From Enterococcus sp. PF1-24 (GTDB lineage: Bacteria > Bacillota > Bacilli > Lactobacillales > Enterococcaceae), in NCBI RefSeq assembly GCF_029893325.1, contig NZ_JARXWL010000023.1:1-50350 (forward strand): a stretch of DNA of 50,350 bases. The letters are read 5' to 3'. The position numbers and the translations under genes are program-made. Positions 10,013 to 19,751 of the stretch are shown here, one piece after another (position 1 is the first letter of the stretch; each line of letters opens with the position of its first letter). The notes beneath the pieces were generated by a model. The model did not search any database and had not been told where the DNA came from. It saw nothing but the letters and a program-made list of their open reading frames with translations.

Positions 10013-10018
10013 TAATAG
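10013..10018 (+). promoter_or_regulatory. -10 element upstream of the structured leader
   Basis: A perfect TATAAT, with only a weak -35 (TTTAAA) 17 nt upstream. Transcription would start near 10025, about 200 nt before the ATG at 10224. Confidence 0.45.
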
Positions 10019-10024
10019 AAGAGG

Positions 10025-10190
10025 TAGTCAATAAATCGCTAAGAGTTTATTGAAAGAAGGCTATATTTTGCGTGGGTGACTGATGATTAACTGAAATCAG
10101 TTGTAAAGTATAGTAAAAAGATAAGTATATTGAAACAAATAGAGTATTCCTTTGCCAGTTGGTGAGCGGGGAATATTTTAGCTTAAGATT
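10025..10190 (+). ncRNA. Possible structured 5' leader, class not identified
   Basis: Several helices can be drawn. CAATAAA with TTTATTG closes a 10-nt loop near 10034-10057. ACTGAT with ATCAGT forms near 10079-10105. CTATATTTTGC can pair with GTAAAGTATAG around that hairpin. A further hairpin at 10141-10180 pairs GTATTCC with GGGGAATAT. The last one resembles the distal part of a T-box stem I (AGAG, then GTTGGTGAG), but no T-box antiterminator motif follows, so a working T-box is not supported. No known riboswitch consensus was matched. Confidence 0.35.
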
Positions 10191-10223
10191 TTATTGAAAG
10201 AAAAGATGAGGGATTAAAAGGTT

Positions 10224-12140
10224 ATGGCAAAAGAAGAACAAAATATTTATCTTCGTCGTGCAATAGAAAGAGAGGAATTAGAAACACCAATCTATACGAA
10301 TAGTTTAGTTGGTGCTGATGAGGTATATTTGAAATGCAAACTTTTTCCTGAAGAATACCAGCAGTTATTTTCAAGTCAAGAAAGTTTCGTTCGCAAAGTA
10401 TTAAACTCTTGGAAAAAGTCATTTCATCGCATGGTGATTCAAAGCATGCACTTGTGGGATAGTCACTCAGATGATTTTCTAATTATCACTATTATTAACG
10501 ATACCCCTTTTGATAAAATTGATGCGCAACGGATTGTTAAATGGGGAGAAGCATTATCCCAGATTTTAGTTGAATATCGGATGTTGGCTTTAGAGAACGT
10601 GCAATTACTTCAAGAAGAACAACGAATGATGGCAGCCGAAACCGCTTATCAAGAACAAATGGGTGAGCAGCAATTTGCTGACGAGGAAATTATCGTTGTT
10701 CCAGAAGAAATGACGGAATCCGAAGTTGTGGCTGAGAAAAAAGTCATTATTCAAGAGAAGGAAGTTTTCCATCCGTCAAGAGAGCCAGAGCCAGTTGTCG
10801 CTGATATTATCGCAGAACCAGTAGAAGAATTTGAAATACCAGCAACTAAAATTGAAGCTGTTGAGGAAGTGGTGGCAGAAGTTGCACCTACAGCCGAAGT
10901 TGAAGTAGCGACAGCACCTGAAGAAGGCGCTAGCCAGACTTTATTAACGACTTCAAGCTTAATTCCTAAAATTCAAGATGAATTAACCCAGATGCTTAAC
11001 GAATTAGGCTCTTTAAAATCATCAATTGGTGATTTTCGTTTACAAACAGAAGGCTTGCCACAATTACCACAACCTGAGCCAGAACCAATTGTGGAAAAAA
11101 CTGTTGAGCCGATTGTCGAACAGCTAGAAGAATTTGCAGATGAAGAAATTGCTGAAGATGAATTTATAGAAACTGAATTTGAAGCTTTTCAACCAGTTAG
11201 TGAGCCAGAAGAAACTTATACTGAGTCAGAGCCAGTAGAAGAGTTAGCGGATTTAGTTGAAGAAACAAAACTTCAAAAAGTAGAGCCACAAAAACCAGCG
11301 ATTCAAAAGGAACGGATTGTTTTTGACCGTCAAATCTTTGATTTTGATGAAGAAGAGGAACAGCCAGAGCTGGAAGAAGAAGTTGTTGAAGCTCCTAAAA
11401 AGGTAGTAGCCACTATGATGCCTACTCGCCGTGCTTTTAGAGAAGCGTTGGAGAATGGTGATCCAGATAGCTTGTTTGTTGAAACAGTGGTGGAGTCAGA
11501 ACCAATTTATCAATCAGAAGAAGAGTATGACTATTATCAGGAACCAGCTTTTAACGTAGCTGAGCCTGTAATGTATGAAGATCCAGAACCTGAGTTTGTT
11601 GCAGAGCATGAAAACTTAGCCGAAGTAATTCCTATGAATCAATTTCAAGGAAAAGTTACTTTAAAACTTAATCGGGTTTTAGAAGAAATTAATAATATGG
11701 AACGCCAAAATGATATGCTGAAAAGTTATCAATATAAAAATAAACGAGAAATCAGTAAAATCGGTGCCAAGATTTTAACTGCTCATTTACAAAATGGTAG
11801 CACTCGTGTCAATTATCAAGAGTTTCAAGAGACGATGAAACAAGTCGCTTTTATCACGGAAGCTTGGCGACAAGTTAAATTAATTCAACGAGATAGAAAT
11901 CCAATTTATTTTAACGACTGTGATATTGAAACTTTGGTAGAAGATGCTATCGACTTTTATGAAACAGAAGCTAAAAATTATTTGGAAATTAGAAGACCAA
12001 AATTTACCAAAAAGATTCAAATTTCTAATAAGTTTTACTTATTAATAGATGCTTATTGTGAACTGGAGCGCTATTTAGAAAGCTTATTGGTAGAAAACTT
12101 ATCAAAACCAATTTTGTTTTACCAAGGATTTAATAACTAG
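10224..12140 (+). CDS. Unknown protein with acidic Glu/Pro/Val-rich centre, 638 aa
   Basis: I do not recognise this protein. An N-terminal domain of about 140 residues has mixed composition and no signal peptide or membrane segment. The centre (about 145-480) is dominated by Glu, Val and Pro in loose repeats (EPEPIVE, VEEVVAEV) and looks disordered. A helical C-terminal domain (about 480-638) holds many charged residues and conserved-looking aromatics (ILFYQGF near the end). Two folded ends joined by a long acidic linker suggest a cytoplasmic scaffold or adaptor, but that is only a guess. It stands alone behind an unusually long leader and ends in its own terminator. The ATG is preceded by GAGGG at 10208-10212. 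Confidence 0.75.
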   Translation: MAKEEQNIYLRRAIEREELETPIYTNSLVGADEVYLKCKLFPEEYQQLFSSQESFVRKVLNSWKKSFHRMVIQSMHLWDSHSDDFLIITIINDTPFDKIDAQRIVKWGEALSQILVEYRMLALENVQLLQEEQRMMAAETAYQEQMGEQQFADEEIIVVPEEMTESEVVAEKKVIIQEKEVFHPSREPEPVVADIIAEPVEEFEIPATKIEAVEEVVAEVAPTAEVEVATAPEEGASQTLLTTSSLIPKIQDELTQMLNELGSLKSSIGDFRLQTEGLPQLPQPEPEPIVEKTVEPIVEQLEEFADEEIAEDEFIETEFEAFQPVSEPEETYTESEPVEELADLVEETKLQKVEPQKPAIQKERIVFDRQIFDFDEEEEQPELEEEVVEAPKKVVATMMPTRRAFREALENGDPDSLFVETVVESEPIYQSEEEYDYYQEPAFNVAEPVMYEDPEPEFVAEHENLAEVIPMNQFQGKVTLKLNRVLEEINNMERQNDMLKSYQYKNKREISKIGAKILTAHLQNGSTRVNYQEFQETMKQVAFITEAWRQVKLIQRDRNPIYFNDCDIETLVEDAIDFYETEAKNYLEIRRPKFTKKIQISNKFYLLIDAYCELERYLESLLVENLSKPILFYQGFNN

Positions 12141-12163
12141 TCTTATAAAATAATTGAATAGTA

Positions 12164-12233
12164 ATCAGCAATCGTATGGAATCAACATTTTAAAAAAATG
12201 GGTTTCATGCGATTTTGATTGTCTGATATTTTT
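12164..12233 (+). terminator. Imperfect terminator after the acidic protein gene
   Basis: A long interrupted hairpin pairs ATCAG, CAATC and CATTTT with matching blocks on the right side, ending in CTGAT and a T-rich tail. The pairing is imperfect, so strength is uncertain. Confidence 0.55.
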
Positions 12234-12258
12234 AGTAAAAACTGAATAAAGTTTTAAG

Positions 12259-12281
12259 TCATCCACAAAGAGTTATCCACA
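12259..12281. promoter_or_regulatory. Pair of DnaA boxes
   Basis: TTATCCACA at 12273-12281 is a perfect match to the DnaA box consensus TTATNCACA. TCATCCACA at 12259-12267 differs by one base. They lie in the same orientation, 14 bp apart, in the 400-bp gap upstream of the penicillin-binding protein gene. No replication gene is near, so this is more likely a DnaA regulatory or titration site than an origin. Confidence 0.55.
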
Positions 12282-12546
12282 GAAAGAAAAAGTCTTTCGG
12301 TGTTTCACAACTGCAAATTTATGAAAATAGTAGAAATATGGATTTTTTCATTTTTAGAAAATATATTTTGTTTTTTTGTGAAACATTTTAGGAGAATCTC
12401 TCTTGAAGATTAAAATTTTTTTGCGTTAGGCAACTTTCTCTTTTTTTATTGCAAGGAATTCGTTACAATGAAACGGTGAAAGAATTTAATTTTTTTGAAG
12501 AAATGAATAGATAGTTTTTTAATAGTATGAAGGGTAAGGTTTTTGA

Positions 12547-14712
12547 ATGAAACCAGAAAATAGCAACCATGAAAAAAATAAAACGAATAAAACAGCTTTT
12601 TTAGGTAATTTAATCGGCGGCGAAGAGCCACAACATAAAAACGTGCGGCGTTCCCATATTCCGTTTCGCTTAAACTTGTTGTTTTTTGTTATCTTTGGCT
12701 TATTTGTGGCCTTAATTGCGCGCTTGAGTTATATCCAAATCATTAATGGCGAAAATTTAGTGAAGAATGCTGAACTTAACTTGGCTGATTCGGTAGAGCT
12801 AACAGAAAGCACGCCCCGCGGACAAATTTATGATGCCAAAGGGCGCTTGCTAGCAGAAACGATTACTAATTCAGCGATTACCTATACACGGGGAAATAAT
12901 GTCAGCAGTAAAAGTATTTTCCAAATTGCTAATCAACTAAATAGCTTGATTGATGTACCAGCTGATACGAAAATGACTTTACGAGATAAAAAAGATTATT
13001 ATTTAATGAATGATGAACGTTATGCTATTATTGAAAGACGTTTAAGCGATGCTGAAAAAAAAGATAAAAATGGCAATCTTTTAAATCCTAGTGAATACTA
13101 TGCTAAATTAGTTGAAAAAGTGACTGAAGATGATGTGAACTTTTCGGCAGATGAAATGAAGATTGTGACTATTTTTACGAGAATGAATGCCGCAGCGTCT
13201 TTAAAAACGGTTTATGTTAAAAGTGAAGGCGTAACTGATGCGGAATTAGCGATTGTCGCTGAAAATGGACGAGAGCTTAAAGGTATTGGTACCGGAACTG
13301 ACTGGGCACGTAAATATACCGATGAACCATTAATTCGTGGCTTTTTAGGTAGTGTTACTACCCAGCAAGAAGGTTTGCCAGCTGATAGTTTAGATGATTA
13401 TTTAGCAAAAGGCTATTCTTTAAATGACCGCGTCGGGACAAGTAATTTAGAATTACAATACGAAGATGTTTTAAAAGGTAAGAAATCTGTTTATGAAGTT
13501 AATTTAGATAAAGAGGGTAATATTGAAAATCAATTGGTGAAAGAAGCTGGTGAAAAAGGTGACAACCTAGTTTTAACAATTGATACAGAGTTTCAAAAGC
13601 AAGTGCAAGAAATCGTTGATCGTCAGTTTAACAGCATTGCTTTAGGCGTCGGCTATTATTCGCCAGGTGCTTATGTTACAGTGATGGATATTGAAACGGG
13701 AGCGATTTATGCGATGGCAGGGGTTAGTCATCAACCGGGAACGGGTGAGGTGGAAACTGATGTTATGGGAACTTATTTAAATGCCTTTACGCCAGGTTCA
13801 ACGGTTAAAGCGGCGACTTTAGCGATTGGTTATGAAAATGGTATTATTTTTGGTAATGATACTTTAATTGATCAGCCGATTTATATTGGTAATTCAACAC
13901 AATCAAAATCTTCTTGGTTTAATCGTAACAGCTCAATGCCAGTTACTGCAGCGCAAGCTTTAGAGTATTCTTCCAACTCTTATATGATGCAAATTGCGAT
14001 TGGGATGTTAGGTAGAGAATACAGCCGAGGCATGAAATTCCCTTATGCTACCGATCAAGTTGACGCTTATGAAAAAATGCGGGCAACTTATGCTGAATTT
14101 GGCTTAGGAACTTCAACCGGCTTAGATTTACCGAAAGAAGCTACCGGGATTAGCGTGACTGACTATGAAGATATGGATGGCGGTTTGATTCTCGATTTAT
14201 CTTTTGGCCAGTATGATACTTATACTTCTGTGCAATTAGCTCAGTATATGGCGACGGTTGCCAATGGTGGTAAACGGGTGGCGGCTCACGTGGTGGACAA
14301 AGTTTATGGTAATGATGACATGGGAAATTTGGATCCAACCAACGTGATTCAAGACTTAAATGGACAAGTTTTAAATGAAATCAATATTACTGAGGACCAG
14401 TTAGGGATTATTCAAACCGGGTTACGCAATGTGGTTGTTGGTAATGGCGCTTATACAACGGGTGGTGCTTTAGCGGGAGCCGCTGGGCGACTGCATGCCA
14501 AAACAGGTACTGCTGAAACGGTTTATGTAGGTGAAGACGGCACGGTAGTTAACACTTGGAACAGTAATTTAGTTGCTTACACAAATACTGGTGAGCGAGA
14601 TATTGCGATTAGTGTGATTTTACCGCAGCTAACGATTGATAATTTAACTAGTAAAGCGATTGCTATTGAAGTAGTGAATGCTTACTATAATTGGCTGGCT
14701 CAAGAAAATTAA
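12547..14712 (+). CDS. pbp2b: Class B penicillin-binding protein (PBP2b type)
   Basis: This 721-residue D,D-transpeptidase cross-links peptidoglycan outside the membrane. After a basic cytoplasmic tail, one membrane anchor lies at about residues 41-62. A PBP dimerisation domain spans about 85-330 (TPRGQIYDAKGRLLAE). The transpeptidase domain (about 370-715) has all three active-site motifs: S418-T-V-K421, S475-S-N477 and K652-T-G654. No PASTA domains follow, which fits the PBP2b/PbpC elongation type better than the PBP2x division type; this assignment is by architecture only. The 405-nt upstream gap holds two DnaA boxes and a TACAAT -10 candidate at 12464-12469. The ribosome binding site is AAGGGTAAGG. 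Confidence 0.92.
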   Translation: MKPENSNHEKNKTNKTAFLGNLIGGEEPQHKNVRRSHIPFRLNLLFFVIFGLFVALIARLSYIQIINGENLVKNAELNLADSVELTESTPRGQIYDAKGRLLAETITNSAITYTRGNNVSSKSIFQIANQLNSLIDVPADTKMTLRDKKDYYLMNDERYAIIERRLSDAEKKDKNGNLLNPSEYYAKLVEKVTEDDVNFSADEMKIVTIFTRMNAAASLKTVYVKSEGVTDAELAIVAENGRELKGIGTGTDWARKYTDEPLIRGFLGSVTTQQEGLPADSLDDYLAKGYSLNDRVGTSNLELQYEDVLKGKKSVYEVNLDKEGNIENQLVKEAGEKGDNLVLTIDTEFQKQVQEIVDRQFNSIALGVGYYSPGAYVTVMDIETGAIYAMAGVSHQPGTGEVETDVMGTYLNAFTPGSTVKAATLAIGYENGIIFGNDTLIDQPIYIGNSTQSKSSWFNRNSSMPVTAAQALEYSSNSYMMQIAIGMLGREYSRGMKFPYATDQVDAYEKMRATYAEFGLGTSTGLDLPKEATGISVTDYEDMDGGLILDLSFGQYDTYTSVQLAQYMATVANGGKRVAAHVVDKVYGNDDMGNLDPTNVIQDLNGQVLNEINITEDQLGIIQTGLRNVVVGNGAYTTGGALAGAAGRLHAKTGTAETVYVGEDGTVVNTWNSNLVAYTNTGERDIAISVILPQLTIDNLTSKAIAIEVVNAYYNWLAQEN

Positions 14713-14719
14713 TTAATTG

Positions 14720-14768
14720 AAATTCTGAATGCTTGAAGAAATAAATCTTCAGTATTCAGAATTTTTTT
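14720..14768 (+). terminator. Terminator after the penicillin-binding protein gene
   Basis: The arms at 14720-14739 and 14747-14763 pair over about 18 bp with one mismatch region, followed by a T-run to 14768. Confidence 0.85.
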
Positions 14769-14793
14769 CTTTTTTCAAACAGCTAACAATATC

Positions 14794-14802
14794 TGCTATA
14801 AT
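14794..14802 (+). promoter_or_regulatory. Extended -10 promoter of the helicase gene
   Basis: TGCTATAAT is a perfect extended -10 element, 30 nt before the ATG at 14833. The -35 region is weak. Confidence 0.65.
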
Positions 14803-14832
14803 AAATAGAAGTCTTTACAAGGAGGGGCAACC

Positions 14833-17187
14833 ATGAATAAAAGAAAAATTTCTGTTCGGAAAATTGTTGAATTTATTTTGCGTAGCGGCGATATTGATAG
14901 TCGGCGTCAAAGTAGTCATACCCCTCAAGAAGGCGCTAAAATTCATCGCCGCTTACAAAAAGCAGCAGGTGAAGATTATCAAAAAGAAGTCTTTTTAAAA
15001 ATTAAAGAGACCTTACCAGATAAGCAGTCGTTAACAATTGAAGGCCGGGCAGATGGCATTTTTAAAGAAGAACTTTGGGTTGTTGACGAAATCAAAACGT
15101 CAGAAACTTATTTTGAACAATTAGATGAAGGACAAATTGATTTATTTTTTGCTCAAGGACAAGTTTATGCTTATATTTACGCTAAGGAAAATGAATTGAC
15201 TGAAATCCAAGTCCAACTAACTTATTTTCAAACAACCGAAGAAATTATCACCCGTCAAAGAAGAACTTTTACATTTGATGAATTGACGATTTTTTTCAAA
15301 GATTTAGTTCAAGAATATAATAAATGGTTAGTTTTTCAAGAAGAATGGCAAGCCCAGCGCAATCAATCGTTGCAAGCTTTAACTTTTCCTTATGGGGAAT
15401 ACCGCAAAGGGCAACGGGAGTTAGCAGTGGCAGCGTATAAAACCTTACGTTTACAGCAGCGTTTATTTGCGGAAGCTCCAACTGGCACAGGGAAAACCAT
15501 TTCCACGCTGTTTCCGGCTTTTAAAGCGTTGGGAGAAGGTTATGGGGAGCGGATTTTTTATTTAACGGCTAAAACTATTACACGGCAAGTGGCTTTAGGC
15601 GCGCTGGAAGATTTAGCCGAGGCAGGTGGCGAGGCTAAAAGTGTGATTTTAACCGCTAAAGATAAAATCTGTTTTTTAGCAGAACGCAATTGTACACCAG
15701 AGCATTGTCCCTTTGCTAAAGGCTACTATACGAAAATCAATCAAGCCCTTTGGGATATTTTGCATCAAGAAACTACCATGAGCCGCCCAGTTATTGAAAC
15801 TTATGCTGAAAAATATCAAGTTTGTCCTTTTGAGTTGTCTTTGGATCTCAGTTTATTTTGCGATGTAATTGTGGGGGATTATAATTATTTATTTGATCCA
15901 ACGGTTTATTTGCGGCGCTTTTTTGAAGAGCCAGAAGATGATTATTTTTTCTTAATTGATGAAGCACATAATTTAGTTAATCGTTCACGAGAGATGTATT
16001 CGGCGACAATTAGCCGGGCTTCTTTACAAGATTTTCAACAACAGTTAGCTAAAAGCCATCAAGGCCTGCAGAAAAGTTTAAAAAGGACGTTGCAAGAATT
16101 TGCTAAAATTGAAAAGATTGCTGAGGAAGATGATTGGCGTTATCATCATCAAAAAGCGCCAGCGGATTCTTTAATCAATACCCTGTATAGTTTAAGTGAG
16201 GTTTTAAGTGAGTGGTTGTTAGAAAATCCTAATGATGACAGCCAAGAAAAAGCTTTAAGTTGCTATTTTGGAATCTTGCAGTTTTTAAGAATTAGTGAAT
16301 TTTATGATGATCACTATGAAACAACGGTGGAAATAACTTATCGAGACATGTTGATTCGCCAATTTTGTATTGAACCAGCGCCTTTTTTACAGCAAATGTT
16401 GGATAAAGGCAAAGGCAGTATTTTATTTTCCGCTAGTTTTAGTCCGTTAGATTATTATCAAGAGGTCTTAGGTGGGGGAGAAGAGGCTTTGTGTTATCGG
16501 TTGCCTAGTCCTTTTGAAGAAAAGCAGCAACAAATTTTAATCGCTAATTACATTCAAACTACTTATCAACAGCGGCAAGGCAGTTTAATGTCGATTGTAG
16601 CAGCTTTAGGGCAAATGTTAGCGGCTAAAAAAGGTAATTATATGGTGTTTTTCCCTTCTTATCAGTATTTAGATGATACCGCTGCTTTATTTCAAGAAAT
16701 TTTTCCTAATGTTAAAGTCTTGATTCAAGATACTTTAATGAACGAAAGTGAACGGGAAGCTTTTTTAGCAGAATTTGTGGCTGAACCGCAAGAGAGTTTA
16801 TTAGCTTTTTGCGTTTTAGGGGGGATTTTCTCTGAGGGAATTGATTTAAAAGGTGAACGCCTAATTGGTACAGCGATTGTTGGGGTGGGCCTACCTCAGA
16901 TGAACCATGAGCAAAATTTGATTCGTGAATATTATGATGAGAAAAAATCTGCCGGCTTTGCCTACGCTTATCAGTTACCTGGTATGAATAAAGTTTTACA
17001 AGCCGCCGGGCGGGTGATTCGCGATATGGCCGATTATGGGGTGGTTTTATTATTAGATCAACGTTTTGCTACTTATAATTATAAAAAACTTTTTCCGCTA
17101 CACTGGCAAGGCGCACAGATCTGTTCTAATGAAGCCGAGCTAGCGAAAAATTTGCAGAATTTTTGGCAAAATAGAATTGAAAAATAA
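14833..17187 (+). CDS. Rad3/DinG-like helicase with N-terminal Cas4/RecB-like nuclease domain
   Basis: This 784-residue cytoplasmic DNA-repair type enzyme has two parts. Residues 1-165 look like a PD-(D/E)XK nuclease of the Cas4/RecB group: G34-AKI-H38, then D74, E86-I-K88 and Q110-VYA-Y114. From about 185 it is a superfamily 2 helicase of the XPD/DinG type, with Walker A APTGTGKT at 215-222 and DEAH at 376-379. Four cysteines (280, 287, 292, 331) fit an iron-sulfur cluster. The C-terminal motif GRVIRD is in place. The catalytic-looking residues of both parts are present, so both may be active. The enzyme probably unwinds or trims damaged or branched DNA. The gene is monocistronic, with AAGGAGGGG before the ATG and a terminator behind. 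Confidence 0.9.
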   Translation: MNKRKISVRKIVEFILRSGDIDSRRQSSHTPQEGAKIHRRLQKAAGEDYQKEVFLKIKETLPDKQSLTIEGRADGIFKEELWVVDEIKTSETYFEQLDEGQIDLFFAQGQVYAYIYAKENELTEIQVQLTYFQTTEEIITRQRRTFTFDELTIFFKDLVQEYNKWLVFQEEWQAQRNQSLQALTFPYGEYRKGQRELAVAAYKTLRLQQRLFAEAPTGTGKTISTLFPAFKALGEGYGERIFYLTAKTITRQVALGALEDLAEAGGEAKSVILTAKDKICFLAERNCTPEHCPFAKGYYTKINQALWDILHQETTMSRPVIETYAEKYQVCPFELSLDLSLFCDVIVGDYNYLFDPTVYLRRFFEEPEDDYFFLIDEAHNLVNRSREMYSATISRASLQDFQQQLAKSHQGLQKSLKRTLQEFAKIEKIAEEDDWRYHHQKAPADSLINTLYSLSEVLSEWLLENPNDDSQEKALSCYFGILQFLRISEFYDDHYETTVEITYRDMLIRQFCIEPAPFLQQMLDKGKGSILFSASFSPLDYYQEVLGGGEEALCYRLPSPFEEKQQQILIANYIQTTYQQRQGSLMSIVAALGQMLAAKKGNYMVFFPSYQYLDDTAALFQEIFPNVKVLIQDTLMNESEREAFLAEFVAEPQESLLAFCVLGGIFSEGIDLKGERLIGTAIVGVGLPQMNHEQNLIREYYDEKKSAGFAYAYQLPGMNKVLQAAGRVIRDMADYGVVLLLDQRFATYNYKKLFPLHWQGAQICSNEAELAKNLQNFWQNRIEK

Positions 17188-17196
17188 TGAAAACAA

Positions 17197-17252
17197 AAAA
17201 GATTTCCCAGCGGCATAACTTAACACTTAAGTGATTGCTACTGGGATTTTTT
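17197..17252 (+). terminator. Terminator after the helicase gene
   Basis: GATTTCCCAGCGGCAT pairs imperfectly with GTGATTGCTACTGGGAT, followed by seven Ts. Confidence 0.7.
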
Positions 17253-17392
17253 TAATACACTGATAGTAATCAGAAAAATCTAAAAAATTCAAAAAAGCTC
17301 TAGTTTTTTTGAGGGATTTTCGTTATACTAAGAGATAATTATTAGAATAAAATGAAATTAATTTAATCGTTGTATTATTTTTGGAGGTTATT

Positions 17393-18682
17393 ATGAAGGA
17401 AAAACTAAAAATTGGTTTATTAGGGCTAGGTGTGGTAGGTTCTGGTGTGCCGCTAATTTTAGCTGAACATCGGGAAAAAATCAGCCAAGTTACCGGGATG
17501 GATATCGTTGTTGCCCGCGCTTTAGTTCGGGATGATGAAGAAAAAGCTCGTCAATCAGCTCACTATGATATGGATTTAACCACTGATATTAACGCTATTT
17601 TAGATGATCCAGAAATTAAAGTAGTTGTTGAGCTGATGGGGAAAGTGGAGCCTGCAAAAACCTACATTACCGCAGCTTTGAAAAAAGGCAAACACATTGT
17701 AACGGCTAATAAAGATTTGTTAGCGCAACATGGCGGGGAATTGGTTGCTTTAGCGCAAGAAAATCACTGTGATTTGTACTATGAAGCCAGTGTAGCAGGT
17801 GGGATTCCGATTTTACGGACTATTGCTAATAGCTTAGCGGCGGATGATATCACAAAAGTTTTAGGGATTGTTAATGGTACAACGAATTATATGTTAACGA
17901 AAATGGTTAGTGAAGGCTTGAGTTATGAAACAGCTTTAGCGCAAGCGCAAGCTTTAGGTTTTGCTGAATCAGACCCAACTAACGATGTGGATGGTATTGA
18001 TGCCGCCTATAAAATGGTTATTTTAAGTCAATTTGGTTTTGGCATGAATATTAATATGAATATGGTTGCCATTAAAGGCATTCGTGGTTTACCATTAGCC
18101 GATGTGGCGATGGCCGATAAATTAGGTTATGAAATTAAACTGATTGGTTCTTCTGAAAAACAAGGAGACAGTATTTATGCAGAAGTTTGCCCGACATTAG
18201 TGCCTAAAGAACATCCTTTAGCTTCTGTCCGCAATGAATTTAACGCCGTCTTTATTGAAAGTGCTGGGGTTGGTGAATCAATGTATTACGGCCCAGGTGC
18301 TGGTGCTAAACCAACAGCCACCAGTGTTGTGAGTGATATTATTACGATTGCTAAAAATTTACGTTTAGGAACAACCGGTCATATGTTTAATTCTTATAAA
18401 CATAAAACCCGGATTACCGAAGATAGTCAAGTTTTCGGCAAGTATTATTTTTCATTAGAAGTAACCGATGAAGAAGGACAATTTTTGAAATTAGCTCAAA
18501 TCATGACGGATGCCAACATCGGTTTTGATCAAGTCGTGCAGGAAACATCGGATGATGAAAAAGCTCGTATTATCGTGATTACACATACAATTTCTAAAAA
18601 ACAAATGCAAGAAGTAATTGAAAAAATTAACCAATTAGATGGTTTTACTTTAATAAACACAATGAAAGTATTGGGGGCATAA
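17393..18682 (+). CDS. hom: Homoserine dehydrogenase
   Basis: This enzyme reduces aspartate semialdehyde to homoserine with NAD(P)H, the branch point to threonine and methionine. The 429-residue protein has a Rossmann fold with [12 protein letters not shown] at residues 8-19, the catalytic domain ([29 protein letters not shown]) and a C-terminal ACT domain at about 350-429. The ACT domain usually allows feedback control by threonine. The start is ATG 17393, 5 nt after GGAGG (17383-17387); an in-frame TTG at 17381 overlaps that site. It leads the operon hom-thrC-thrB. A TATACT at 17324-17329 is a -10 candidate, without a clear -35. Confidence 0.97.
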   Translation: MKEKLKIGLLGLGVVGSGVPLILAEHREKISQVTGMDIVVARALVRDDEEKARQSAHYDMDLTTDINAILDDPEIKVVVELMGKVEPAKTYITAALKKGKHIVTANKDLLAQHGGELVALAQENHCDLYYEASVAGGIPILRTIANSLAADDITKVLGIVNGTTNYMLTKMVSEGLSYETALAQAQALGFAESDPTNDVDGIDAAYKMVILSQFGFGMNINMNMVAIKGIRGLPLADVAMADKLGYEIKLIGSSEKQGDSIYAEVCPTLVPKEHPLASVRNEFNAVFIESAGVGESMYYGPGAGAKPTATSVVSDIITIAKNLRLGTTGHMFNSYKHKTRITEDSQVFGKYYFSLEVTDEEGQFLKLAQIMTDANIGFDQVVQETSDDEKARIIVITHTISKKQMQEVIEKINQLDGFTLINTMKVLGA

Positions 18683-18686
18683 AGCT

Positions 18687-19751
18687 ATGGCTATGTATCA
18701 AGGATTATTAAATCAATATAAAGAATATTTACCAATCACTGAAAAAACACCACTGGTTTCTTTAATGGAAGGTAACACACCCTTAATTCCTTTAAATAGC
18801 TTATCTAAAGAGCTAGGAATTAAGCTTTACGGTAAATACGAAGGCTTGAATCCTACAGGTTCTTTTAAAGACCGTGGTATGGTGATGGCGGTTGCTAAAG
18901 CCGTTGAAGAAGGCGCCAAAGCAATTGTCTGTGCGTCAACAGGTAATACTAGTGCGGCTGCGGCAGCTTACGCAACGCGGGCTGGCATTAAAGCTTATGT
19001 AGTTATTCCTGATGGCAAAATTGCCATGGGTAAATTAGCGCAAGCGATTGCTTATGGAGCGGATATTATTTCTATTCCTGGCAATTTTGATGAAGCGCTA
19101 AAAGCAGTTCGTGATATTGCTAAAACTGAAGCAGTGGCTTTAGTAAATTCAGTCAATCCTTATCGTTTAGAAGGTCAAAAAACAGCGGCTTTTGAAGTTT
19201 GTGAGCAATTAGGAGCAGCGCCAGATGTATTAGCGATTCCGGTGGGTAACGCCGGCAATATTTCAGCTTACTGGAAAGGTTTTAAAGAATGGCATGAAGT
19301 TAAAGGCACAGCCTTGCCAAGAATGCACGGTTTTGAAGCTGAAGGGGCAGCTGCGATTGTTCGTGGAGAAGTTATTGAACAGCCAGAAACTATTGCAACG
19401 GCAATTCGGATTGGTAACCCTGCAAGTTGGCATTTAGCGGAAGCCGCTCGTGATGAATCTCATGGCCATATTGATTCAGTAACCGATGAAGAAATTTTAA
19501 ATGCTTATCGTAAAGTAGCCGCTCAAGATGGCGTCTTTATTGAACCAGGTTCAGCAGCATCTTTGGCTGGGGTGATTCAACATGTCAAAGCTGGCAAAAT
19601 CAAAGCCGGCGAAACAGTTGTGGCGATTTTCACAGGGAATGGTTTAAAAGATCCAGATACTGCGATTAATGCAACCGATGTTAAAATTTCTAAAATGAGT
19701 GATTTAGAAGAAATGCGTTTACATTTACGTAATGGAGTTGCTTCCCTATGA
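18687..19751 (+). CDS. thrC: Threonine synthase
   Basis: This PLP enzyme turns O-phosphohomoserine into threonine, the last step of the pathway. At 354 residues it is the short class common in Firmicutes. The PLP lysine is K61 in [11 protein letters not shown], and the glycine-rich phosphate loop is [12 protein letters not shown]. The start is 4 nt after the hom stop, with GGGGGC as ribosome binding site; the ATG at 18693 would be spaced too far. The last codons overlap thrB (ATGA), so translation of the two is probably coupled. Confidence 0.97.
   Translation: MAMYQGLLNQYKEYLPITEKTPLVSLMEGNTPLIPLNSLSKELGIKLYGKYEGLNPTGSFKDRGMVMAVAKAVEEGAKAIVCASTGNTSAAAAAYATRAGIKAYVVIPDGKIAMGKLAQAIAYGADIISIPGNFDEALKAVRDIAKTEAVALVNSVNPYRLEGQKTAAFEVCEQLGAAPDVLAIPVGNAGNISAYWKGFKEWHEVKGTALPRMHGFEAEGAAAIVRGEVIEQPETIATAIRIGNPASWHLAEAARDESHGHIDSVTDEEILNAYRKVAAQDGVFIEPGSAASLAGVIQHVKAGKIKAGETVVAIFTGNGLKDPDTAINATDVKISKMSDLEEMRLHLRNGVASL

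Noticed and set aside
10025-10070. Similarity to a lysine riboswitch start (AGAGGT, AAGAGT, GAAAGA)
   Set aside because: The core ligand-binding blocks of the lysine riboswitch are absent and the downstream gene has no link to lysine.
10141-10180. Hairpin resembling the tip of a T-box stem I (AGAG, GTTGGTGAG)
   Set aside because: No T-box antiterminator sequence or terminator lies in the roughly 45 nt before the start codon, so a functional T-box is not supported.
12259-12281. Replication origin
   Set aside because: Only two DnaA boxes are present, and dnaA, dnaN or an AT-rich unwinding region next to them is missing.
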